Part shown: positions 12,606 through 23,499 of the stretch, piece after piece
Numbering within the stretch: the first letter of the stretch is position 1
Layout: every line of letters begins with the position of its first letter
From: Peromyscus leucopus
Lineage: Eukaryota > Chordata > Mammalia > Rodentia > Cricetidae
NCBI RefSeq assembly: GCF_004664715.2
Contig: NC_051071.1
Coordinates: forward strand, 34,250,030-34,314,029
Length of the DNA: 64,000 nucleotides
Reading direction: 5' to 3'
Notes under the pieces: model-generated
The model's database searches: none
What the model was told of the DNA's origin: nothing
The model's input: the letters and a program-made list of their open reading frames with translations, nothing else
Program-made: the position numbers and the translations under genes

Positions 12606-13930
12606 TGAGTCTTAAAAAAATGAACTGTAATATCTTGACATTTTGCCCAGGAGTTACTGACTTGTATCCCCACCTACTGTTTCCCCACTTCGTTTGAAGA
12701 GAAATAGGAACTTCTGGTCAAGAACAACTTCTAACAATCCCCCCCCCAGATCCTATACTCAATAACAAATCCCAGGTCTTCCCTCTCATTTTCATAAACT
12801 CAGCCTTTTTACTTCTCTTGGCTTTGACATTTAAACATTTTCAACCTCACCTTTAATCTCAGCAAATGCTACTTACCTTTCTACCTCCTGTCTACTCACA
12901 GCTCCTTGGTTTTCTGTAGTTATTTACTTCACTTCCTCTTTGACCACTTAGCATCTGGCACTGAAGTTGGCTTTTGTGTCTATTACTCCACACAGGTGTT
13001 CTCTCCACCAGTAGGCTAGCCCCTTTCTGCACTCACTGGAACTATCTCAATACTCATCATGACTGCCTCAAGCACAACTTAGACTCCTCTCCCAAAACAA
13101 CATTTTCCTTCAGTCTCTCTCCTCTCTTGACTACTTTCATCAGTCTCATTTCATGTATACCTATTTCCTGCACCCTGGGGTGACTTGAATCCTAGGACCC
13201 TGCAATCTTACCCTGAGGGATCACTCTCTTCTACTCCAAAGACTTTTGCTGATTTGCCAATTTGCCTTGGCTCAAGTCTCATCTCTGGACAGGATTCACA
13301 TAATCTACCTTGTTTAACATCTTTTTAAAAGAAATCCCACTAACTACATCTAAACCCCTAAAGCTAAAAATTAAACCCTGGAAATGTTCTTAGATGTTCA
13401 ATTCTGATGTTTCCCTTCATTCCTCTATTTTACTAAGACACTGATTAATTTCATAGATATCTGTAAAATTTATCTTCTACTTTTCTTGTTAGGGCTTAGA
13501 ACTTTCCCCCTATTAACTGATGTTAACCTCACCATTTGAACAATGTCTCCCCCAGTGATTCTGACTTTTGTGATTTGGTACCTTCACACTGACCATTGCA
13601 TATTCCCTATGTTGTACCTTAGCTCTGACAAATTACTCACTGTTCCACGAGCCAACTTTCTTTATTGCTCAAATTTGCTGCATGTAATTTGTTCTAGGTG
13701 AACTCCTCCCACTACTTGTTAGCATCTAGCTTTGGAGGTTCTTTCAAGTCTCTCTACACATATAGCAATGTTGGATACATCTGAGTTTTATTTCCTCCTT
13801 CATGTTCCATCAGGTCACTTCTTCCTAGTCACATTACTCAGCTTTCAATAAGTATTCAGTTTTCTATGAGAAAAACCTTAGCTTTCTAAGAGCAAAGCCC
13901 ATGACATTAATCACTGTTTCCTGTTTACAA
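12606..13930. other. Pyrimidine-rich unique or L2-like DNA
   Basis: The + strand is rich in C and T with phrases such as TGTTCCACGAGCCAACTTTC that vaguely recall an L2 LINE 3' end. Not confident enough for a repeat call. Confidence 0.25.
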
Positions 13931-13941
13931 CATAAAATAAC

Positions 13942-13947
13942 TTTATT
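13942..13947 (-). terminator. Candidate polyadenylation signal AATAAA below the PALI2 exon
   Basis: TTTATT on the + strand gives AATAAA on the minus strand, about 2.2 kb below the PALI2 stop and at the end of a repeat-free AT-rich block. It would serve an unspliced long-isoform transcript. There is no direct evidence of use. Confidence 0.3.
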
Positions 13948-16150
13948 TATATAAACGTGTATGTTTTTTCTCACTTAGATGAAATGGAACTTCCTGAACT
14001 TTCCACACTGACTAAGAACATATTGTAACCATTCCTTAAATAGGAGAAATACAAAAGAATAGAACTGCACTTGCCTTTCTTCCCATGTCTACATTTAATA
14101 CAGAGTACGGCAAATGCAGTGAGATCTTATGTATTAAGCACATCTGGACAGTTATTATGTACAAAGGCAAGGCATTCATGATAGAGACAATTCTTTTTCA
14201 CCAATAGAAATATTTCAAAATTCATAATATACACCACCCAAGAATTTTTCTAGAAAAGTCCTGTGGTTAACAGTCTTTCAAGTCTTCAGTCACTAATTAT
14301 TCTATGAAAAAGAAAAACACATATAAAACTAATGATGAGTTTTAGTGTTACTTCTAAAAAGGCAAAAACAAGTATGGACTACCAAGAATAATGAGAAAAA
14401 ACACAACACTGTAGGAAACATTTAAAAAACCACATAAACATAACAAATATTGTTATAAATACAATTTTATAAAAATAATGATCTTGTTGATTAAAAAGAA
14501 TGTTAAAAATAAAGAAGGAAAGTTATCAGTAAAGATGAATAAAACTTTAAGCAGAACAGGAAACAGTGCTAGCAAATTTTAAAATGGAAAAGATGAAAAA
14601 CAACTCTTCATATGATATTAATTTTCTTAAGAACCCAAAAAGGATTTTAAAATTAATTCACAAAAGTACTATTGAACTATTCTCCATCTTTCTGTTTTAG
14701 GGTAATCTTATATTTGGCAGGGTGAATAATATTAAAGTAAGACTGTTTGATGGTTAGGAAATAGCACGGGTAAGACGCTGCAAGGATAAAATATGGTTCT
14801 GTTGTAAAATGAATTCATGCAAATTCCTTTTGAAAATCTCTAACAGTATGAGATGAAGATGAAACAAGTAAAAATGAAACTATACTTTATTCTTTGTGAA
14901 ACTTATATACATATTTTAGGTAAATTAAAAGCTTAAAAATTCGCTCTTAGGTATTTTCCTGACATATCATTTGTTATAATGTTATTTTTAGTATTCTTAA
15001 GGACCACAAACAAATTATTCTTTCTAGTTTTCATTTACTTTTCATAATGGAGATCTTAGACCTCCTTTAAGCATTTAGTCATTTCATGTTATATATTTGA
15101 AATTTTAATCATTATATGTTATATAGTATTGAATTATGCATGTTAGAATTATTCAGCTAATTGAATGGGGGCACATAAAAACCATTAGCCTATTTAAAAT
15201 TTTTCAACTTAATTGCTGCATTTAACATTTCAATGAGACCTGATGTTATTGACTCTGGTAAGACACTAATACTTCCCTAAATTATACAATACAAAAATGA
15301 GCACAAACCATAAAATATTCTAAATATAACCTGGCATTCTCTCATGGTGAAGAAGTAATTTATAGTCTCCCATCCTTTTAATATCCTGAACTGTCCAGCA
15401 CCTACCAGATAAACAGATGGAAATGGCAACTACCAATTCTGGCAACTACCATGTTCATATTATCACTTCATTACATTCAAAAGGGCAATAATCTCCCTAG
15501 CATACCCATAACTTAATAAGGTACCTCACTACTATTTAGTCTGTCTGCATTCTCAATGTGACATGACCCTAATAGTGACTTGCTCAGCTACATAATGGGA
15601 CTCTCTTTATATCTGCACAAGTGAGTTCAATGTCTGATTCACAGAAGTCCACTTAACATACTTGCTGATCATTGGAAAAATTTTAGTGTACTGCTTTCTA
15701 AATAAGCAGTCTTGTAGCACGTTTTCAAAGCAGTATCAAATGGAGTAAGTTTAATGGGGAAGATTTACACTCTAGGATTATAGTGTTATAGTCTTTAAAT
15801 GAGACAAATCTTAGCTGTTTTCTGTATATTATCATAGTTATTTTTGAGGATAATAATGCATTAGCCTGCAGTAGTGAATTTTTAGTTAGCTGTTCATAGT
15901 CATCTGTCAAATACATTCATGGCCTATTTTCATGAAGATCTTCATGTCTCTTCTAAATGTATTTGCTTGTGTTTGACACCGAGTGGCCAAGTGCACCACA
16001 CCCAGCAACACCTAATTTCATGAGTTTCATACTAGGTGCCAAGAAACGAGGTTGTTCAAATATTTTAGAAATAAATTAGAAGAATCAGCTGTTCCTTTTC
16101 TACCCACTAGCTTATGCTTTACTCAAGGCACCTACAATGAAACTTTAAGA
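13948..16150 (-). other. Repeat-poor AT-rich block after the PALI2 exon, possible 3'UTR
   Basis: No SINE, L1 or LTR was recognised over 2.2 kb, although both neighbouring kilobases contain several. If the donor at 16170 is skipped this would be the 3'UTR of the long isoform. Otherwise it is the first part of an intron. Confidence 0.35.
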
Positions 16151-19100
16151 TTAAGGAGAGAAAAACTTACCTACTTGGGATTTTGTACAATATTTTGCCA
16201 TTTGTCCACTGTTGCAAGACTGTCCTTTATGTCTTTTAGTTGACATTTCTGTGGTCTTCCATGGTGGTCTTTTTCTCTTGTTTAATTTGCTAAGAGCCTC
16301 AGAATTATCAGGATTCTTGTCAAAGTTAACACGCTTATTTAACTGACTACTGCCAAGTTCATCAGTCAGTATATCACTTGCAGGACTATTTGCTTTGACA
16401 TTTTCTCTCTCTTTATTTTGCTTTTTAAAGGAATTTTGCCTTGCTGAATGGGATCTTAAATTCAAACGCTTTGATTCTCCTCCTTGTATCTGATTACCTC
16501 CACTGTCAACAGGTTCAGGAGAATAAATGATTGTATTTAGCTTAAAAGTATTTCTGTGTTCAAGACAGTTGATCTTTCTCAAAAATATTCTACAGTCTTT
16601 TAAAGTTTTTGACCTCCAATTATTGGAAAACACATTTTCTAGTCTTTGTCCCTTTTCAGAATCCATCTGGCCACACCCTGCTCCATTCTCCTTTGTGTCT
16701 GACTTAACTTTACTCTCTAAACTAGCATGGGTTGTGACATCATGAACTGCTGCCCTCTCCTGAGGAAAATCCACTCTGGTTTCTGGTGGGGAGGCCCACT
16801 GCTTACCTACTGTGCTTTTCCCACTGAGTGATATCTCTGCATTTGTCTCTCCCCGTCTCTTAGTCAAAACCTGATTCTGGCAGAAAAATCTTAAGTTCCT
16901 TCTTTTTGAGTTCCAATCAACTGTTCTGTGACTGTGTGGCTTTTCCTCTCTTCTCCACCTTTCACAGTGCAAACTCTTAAACTCAGTCCTTTTCAACCTA
17001 GCTAGTGTGAAATTTCTTTTCACATTTAAGAGTGGTGAGCCAACCATTTTATGAAGTATGTGGAACTTCCCTGCTGACTTTGAAGGAGAGGAGACTGCAA
17101 ATTTTTTAAAGTGCTTCCTGAAGGGGCTAGCATTAAACCCACAGCATTTCATCCCTAACTTAATGCTCTTGGTGTTTATCACTTCCAAAGGGTTTCGAGC
17201 ATTTGCTTTTCTAACAAGTGAAAGGGACTGTGTTTCTGTTGTTTGCATAAACCAGGTACAAAGTTCATTCAAATTATACTTTTTCTGAAAGAGCATTTTG
17301 ACAGGTGAGACTTCAAGTTCTAGAAGACGGGTTTCCAGAGGGTTTGCTGCTTTGAAACCAGCACCTTCAGTGTGTTCTGTTATGTGGACAGAAGTTTGAG
17401 CTTCATCTCTGTTCACCTGCACCCACGCGTTTGTTATCTGTTCAAATCTATTGTTCAATTCCTCTAATAAGGAATCATCTGAAACAGAAGTAGCCCACCA
17501 CCTGAGCAAAGGATTGGATGAAATAACAGGGTCCAAGGATACTTCAGAAATGGGCATTAATTTTTTACCTTCCAAACATTTTTCTGCTTTCCTTAAACAT
17601 CTAGATCCTGGGATACCTTTGGAAGCTAGTTTAAAACTTGACTGCCTATATTTTTTCTTTGGACTTTTGCCTTTCTGCAAATGGAGTTTACATGATTTAT
17701 GACGCAGAGCATTTTTATAAGTAAGAGAGCCAGAAGATGCAAGTGAATGTAAGAAATGCAAAGGTTTTCTAGACCTAATCGAACGTTTTGGAGATATAGA
17801 AGCAACAGTATTATTATTTGATTGATTCTTAAATATGTCAGCATCAGTGTGCCTGATCTTATCTACCTTACTGCACTGTTGGTCAAGCTTTTCTTCTTGG
17901 CATTTCTCTAACACAGACTCCTGTTCTAAAGGAGGTAAGCAGCTGCTAAGGCATACTTCTCTTTCCTGAGGTGAAATTCTACTAACAGTCACAGATATAC
18001 CGGAGATTTTCACTTTTGCAGGTCTACCAGGCTTCCTAACAATTGACAAAGGCTTTTGATTTGGTTGAATAATGTTCTTGGAAGCCTGAAGGATCACAGA
18101 CTTGCTCTTGATGGGTCTAACATATTCAAAGTCAGAATGAAAAACCTTACTTTCAGTTGTCAATCTTGACACAGCACTTAGTCTTTCACCACAGCCAGTC
18201 TCATATTCTTCAGTATTTCTGAGGCTACTAGAGTTAACTGCAAAGTCAGCGACATCATGGTTCAGTGAGATGTTGCTGATATTCATGCTTCCTTCAGAAA
18301 CACATCTCTTGGTTCTTCTTGACCTTCCATAAACAACAGTGACAATAATACTCTTTCCATAAATGCCTTCTTTTACTTCTGATAGAGATTCTGGACTTTT
18401 CTTTCCCGAACTAAGAGACTCATTTTGGCCAACACTGACATCTGTTAGACCAGCTTTAGGCTTGGGTGGTCTTCCAATTGGCCGTTTAATCTGTTTCACA
18501 ACTTGGGGGCCAATTTTTTTAGGCCTACCTGGCTTTCTTTTATATGGTAAATCAATAGCACCACTTGACTTTCCCTCAGAGTCTCCTTGTGGCTTATCAC
18601 TGTTTAAACTGACAGTAAACTCAGCAGATGATGGTGTAGCCTCTTGTACACAGTTAAATTTGTTTAATTTGATTTGAAGGCAGTTAATATCATGATTAGA
18701 ACTATAATTTTCAAAGCTAGTGTTTGGTATGTCTTCCTTTGCTTCTCTTTTCCTTCCAATTACTTGATGGGTTTTATGTTTGTGAGAAGCAAACTCAGCA
18801 TTTGACTGTGATGTGCTGACTGAAGTTAAAGTGTATTTGACTCCTTCACTGCTTTTAATCTCCGATAAAAACATGAGTTTAATAGGACTAGAATAGTTAG
18901 AAACAGAACTTTCAGTTCCTTCACGTTTTGTTGGCACACTTTCAACACTGGGTGCTGTCTTTGCATTATCAAGTCTCTTGTTCAAATCCATTACAGGCAT
19001 CCCATAACTTCTTTTATTGCTAGATGCTATTACAGATTTTGATAAATCCTGATTTTTACAAGCCATTCTGCTTAAAGTACAAGTCAAATCTGTCCCAGCA

Positions 19101-20924
19101 TTTTGGTCTTTACTATCTGTTTCTATCAATTTCTTGGAGGCTTTACATCCTTCAGACAGTGCTTGATTAGTCCAAGACCTCTGAGCCATATTTATTGTGT
19201 CTTCTAAACGCTCCACAACAACTTGCAAGTTAGAATTCATTGCAATTTTGTTTAAGTCTCTATTTTGGAGACTTTCGGTTGCATCTCTGACTGGATCTTT
19301 GCTGTGAGCAGAGTCTGATACTCGTCTGCCCTCAAGGATTTTTTTGGGAACAGAATTGTTTGTTACATATATAGAATACCACCCTGGAGGCACAATATTT
19401 CGTTTAGTTCTGCTCAAAAGACCAGGAGCATCAGTTCTCAAAAGTGTTTGAGTATTTTCTAGTTTTGCTTTTTCCCTGTTATTTTGTACAGTTAATTTTT
19501 CAGCTGTACATTTCTCTGGTGATTTTCTCTGGCTCATTTTCTCAGATGAAGTTGCTTTAAAGTTTTCTGAAAATTGATCAAAAGTCATGCTAGTGTCAAA
19601 ACTCTCAAGAGGTGCTGCATCATTTGGTGAAGATTGTGTTTCTGCATGATTTTCATCTTGAAAGCTCTTAGAATTTTTTAAAGGTTCTTGACAAGGCTGG
19701 AATTCTTTGTTCAGTGAAAGCATCTTATCATTGCATGACAATTTTCTTGAATTTTTTTCACTGTACCTTTTTCTCAGAAAGTTTTCATCAAGACTAGCAA
19801 GCTCTCTTTTTATCTGTAAAGACTGCCTTCTGATCACAGGTGAATCAGGAGAGTTGTGCATTGCAAATAAGGTTTGTTGACGTTTTCGAAATCTTGTCTG
19901 AATAATTTTATTTTCTACCTTTTTATCATGTTGACTCAGTAATTCCATAAAACTATAATCACTGGCTGTTGCACTGTGCAAAAGAGATGTTATTAAATCT
20001 CCCAATTTAAAATCATTATCTGAATCACAATCAGTGCTAGATAATTTTATGAGGTTTGATGTATCTGTGGTTTCTATTGATTTTAATTTTTCATTAATCC
20101 GATCCATTAAATCTTGAAAAATTACAGCTGTTTCACCCTTTCCATGATTTGTGGTATCATTACTGCTGGCATCCAAGAGCACAGAATCAGAGTTACTGGA
20201 CTTCTTAGTTTTATTTATTTTGCTGTCATGGCCACATCTGTGAATGCTTATCTCGGCTGGTATGAGAGATGGAGGCTGGTTAATGCTTGTGTCAAGTTTG
20301 TTACTTTCTAAGGATGAAAGCTCGGAGACGATGTCTTTCCACTTTTCAAATCCTCCAGTCTCCACAGGTGATAATGGCGGGGGTGAGGGACTTCGAGATC
20401 TACAGGCATCTTTAAGACTGAGTGAAAGATCACAAACTTCCCTCGACAAAGGAGGACTATGAAAGGCTGATTTTGTAGAGTGATTCTTTGCTAACTGTCC
20501 ACAACAGCACCTGTGTGGATTATAACTGTTTTCAATACCTCTATTCATTACTGTCTTAATGTGTTCAACAGTTACAGTTTGACAAGACAAACAATGTAAT
20601 TCTTTAATACAGACTGGCAGAGGCACCAAACCAGGGCTTTGTCTCTCATTGTGTAAACAATTTCTTTCTGCCAGTCTATATTCACAGCTACAGAACAGAC
20701 CATGTAAATCATCTTCCAACATGGGTTTTTGAGATTCTGAAGACACAGTACATGATGAATTACAACAGCAAATAGAAGCAGCATTCTGCTCTTGGACTAG
20801 AAATTTCAACATAGCCAAAACTTGTTGATGGTGATGTATGCACAAAGATTCCAAAACTTTGCTTAATGCTGAGTTTCCTTTTTCCATTTTAGTAGCTTCC
20901 TCTGATTTTGCATCAACAGTTGAA
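16151..20924 (-). CDS. LCORL: LCORL alternative giant exon D (PALI2 long-isoform module)
   Basis: A TTTTTATTTTTAG acceptor is followed by 4771 coding bases (about 1590 residues) and a TAA stop at 16151-16153. The open frame runs back into the intron to an ATG at 20941, but the real entry is at 20924, where T completes a Gly codon from exon B (G-STVDAKSEEATKMEKG). Numbering from the 20941 ATG: a Cys/His-rich block spans residues 34-147, SPSPPPLSP-type phosphorylatable Pro/Ser sequence lies near 183-192, AT-hook-like RKPGRPKK and RPIGRPPKPK lie near 802-830, and a further AT-hook RKPGRPAKVK near 965-975. A conserved basic and hydrophobic C-terminal half includes YNLNELCTWFMQTTE. This corresponds to the PALI2 protein, a vertebrate PRC2.1 accessory factor related to PALI1 (LCOR long isoform); PALI1 is the paralogue best known to bind and stimulate EZH2. 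A consensus donor (AG|GTAAGT) sits at 16171/16170, just before the stop, so the true terminus may be in a further exon. No frameshifts were seen. Confidence 0.93.
16169..16180 (-). other. LCORL: Splice donor near the end of the PALI2 open frame
   Basis: On the minus strand the sequence reads CAAGTAG|GTAAGTTTTT, a near-ideal 5' splice site, six codons before the in-frame stop. If it is used, exon D ends at 16171 in phase 1 and a later exon supplies the C-terminus. If it is not used, the protein ends in VGKFFSP. I found no convincing downstream partner exon in 1-16150. Confidence 0.6.
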
Positions 20925-22599
20925 CTAAAAATAAAAATCAAACAAAAAATGAATTACAGCAAAGATACCATGATAAGGACTTATAGTTCTTGACAGCGTT
21001 TGAATGACGTATTTTGGTATTGCTGGACTCCTGACTCCTATAGACGGAACTGCAGGGTCATCTTGGTTACTGTTTAGCAGAAACTGTGAAGCACTGGTAA
21101 GTAATTGCCTATGACACAGTACAGGAGTCAAAGCAAAGCCTTTTGCAATACAAAAGCTGATGATTACACGTTATGACATTAACACATTGGTGATAGTAAG
21201 AATTTTGGATATATTAATAATCTTTAATGAAAAGTGCTTCAGAAGGAATAAAAATTTTTGTAAAGTAGGATTTTTTGCTATATTTTATAATTATGAGTCC
21301 ATGTTAGCACAAATAAGGAAGGTAAGGAGTAAAATCTTATTTTTATTTAAAATACTTTGGTAGGTAGTAAAACAGAAATTTAATATTAAGAGAGCTCTTG
21401 CATAATCATGAAGAAAGTTATCAAATTTAATATAAATAAAAGAGTATCTTTTTCTGAGATTAAGCTGCAGGCATTTTAACCTAGGAAGAATATAAAAGAA
21501 AAAAGAAGCTATTTAAAAATTAAATCTACTTTTAACTGATTTTAAAAACTATGAGAAAGCATAGGAAAACTAAAGGTACTACTTACCTAATTATTAAATT
21601 TCAAATGCTGGAAAATGCCCCACCACAGAAACTAATACACATCTGACTTTAACTAAGACCCAGGATTGCTTATCAACAATATAAAAGCCTGTGTTTTTAA
21701 TACCAGCAGCAAGAAGAATAAAATATATTAGAGGAATTCTGTTTCAGAAAAGTATCCATTTTAATGAAACATCACCAAACTCTGGAGTGGGAACAGCCCT
21801 TCTCTCCTAAACCGATATGCCTGTCATTTGTTCCTAGTCTGAAAAAAGGTCATTTGAGATTCTAACTGGGGTAGACTACTTACAACTGACCCACCTAAAG
21901 AATGTGCTGTTGTTGTTTTTTACAAAAAATGGTTAGTATGTTCATAGTTTTAAAAATGAAAGGGGTTTTGTTTTAAAATAAGCAGTGAAATCAATACTTT
22001 TATATTATTACCTGACACTGGAATAACCTCCTCTATAGATATTACACAGCAATTTATTGAGTTTTATACAATTATGTAGTCTGAGTAGTAAAAAGTACCA
22101 AAGCAAGTTCTAACCACACGAACCAAACTTCATTGAGAAAAAGGAATGATCAGATTTTACAAATGTTTTAGTAAGACTAGCACACGTTTTGACATATAGA
22201 AGCAAACAAAGTAAAAAGTAACAAACATCTTTAAGTTCAGTGCTGCCTCTAGACAAAACAAGATCTACAGCCCCAGTATTGGTCCTTTCCGTAAATATTT
22301 TTAAAAATTAATTTTATAATGGTAGAGTATATGACGATAAGAAATAACTTATACTTTTCCAGCAATTCAAATTTATGATTTCAGACAAGCAAAAGAAAAG
22401 CCAACATACCTAAGAAGTATACTTAGAACAGTTTCTGAAATAATGTTAAGGCCTGTTAAGCATATTTAATAAGTAGTAATAAGTGGGAGAGTTTACAAAC
22501 TTTTAGAATATGTTATGCATTTCACAGGTTAGTATCCTTTTAGTAGTTCCTACAGTGCTCAAAGGCATTTTTCTGTTAATGAAACGATCTGTATAGACG

Positions 22600-22690
22600 T
22601 AGTGAGGAGCTGGGAGAGTGTATGCTTATTAACATGTCCAAAGCCCAGGGTGCAATTCCCAATATAAAAATAAGTAAGCCCTGTCAAAAT
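22600..22690 (+). mobile_element. ID-like SINE remnant
   Basis: AGCCCAGGGTGCAATTCCCA resembles a decayed B-box, with an A-rich end. Confidence 0.3.
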
Positions 22691-23134
22691 GGAAATGATA
22701 AAAAGCAGCAAGTATTAAGTAATATAAAATTGTTATAATTTCAATTTGATTAATCTCATAGAATAATAAAGGCCACTGATTTCTATATGCCTTTTCTGAC
22801 ATTTCAAGGAAATCTTTGTCTTAAAGAAAGAGTTTTTTCAGTTTGCTAGTTTTTATACTGGAAGTTGAAAAATATCAGTGGTCACTGATACTCACCTAGC
22901 AATATAAACAACAGATTACTATATCAGATATTCAGATATTAGATTCTACCTTATATACCATGGTGGACAACTAACTTAAAACATTATAGAATTTTAAAAT
23001 GGTGTGATTTGGGTTTCAAAGCTTTTTTCCCACCTTAGAATCTCAAAGAAAAACATAATGAGTGAAAAGGCATATGTGTGAATCTCCAATCCACAATTTA
23101 TTCTCAAGTAATTATATAAAATTCTTAAAATTGT

Positions 23135-23262
23135 AATTTTGAGACAGTCTCACAATGCAGCTTTGGCTGGCATGGACCTCACCATGAAGATTAAACTGGC
23201 CTAGAACTCATAGTGATCCACCAGCCTCTGCCTCCTAAATGCTGAGATTAAAGGCCACCTTA
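23135..23262 (-). mobile_element. Old B1 SINE
   Basis: TTTTGAGACAGTCTCACAAT to TGCTGAGATTAAAGGCCACC, antisense and diverged. Confidence 0.8.
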
Positions 23263-23499
23263 GTCTAATTGGCTCTCATGTTTGTTCTAAGATCACTTCT
23301 AATCTTTCTAATTTTTTCCTGTTTGTTTACAAGCCCAAACGTCACATTTTTGTTACTATGCTCTTTCCGTTAGAAATCTGTTGTTGAATATTTCTTTGAA
23401 AGTCAATTTTTAATACCGCTAAAAAACAAAACAAAAACAAACTCCTTACAAAAAAAAAATCAAAGAATTCAGTGTAGTCAAGTTTTACTTTTCTTTTCT

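Larger units (their letters stand above)
20925..23499 (-). other. LCORL intron between the canonical 3' end and exon D
   Basis: AT-rich, mostly unique DNA ending in the exon D acceptor. Only an ID-like remnant (22600-22690) and an old B1 (23135-23262) were recognised. In long transcripts this is part of the 28849-20925 intron that also removes exon C. Confidence 0.6.

Noticed and set aside
1..13900. NCAPG 3' exons expected from mammalian gene order
   Set aside because: No NCAPG-like peptide or splice-bounded exon was seen on the + strand. The gene probably lies beyond the left edge.
20925..20941. ATG at 20941 as the start of the large open frame
   Set aside because: It lies inside the intronic pyrimidine tract before the acceptor at 20925, and the exon joins in phase to exon B, so this ATG is not the natural start.
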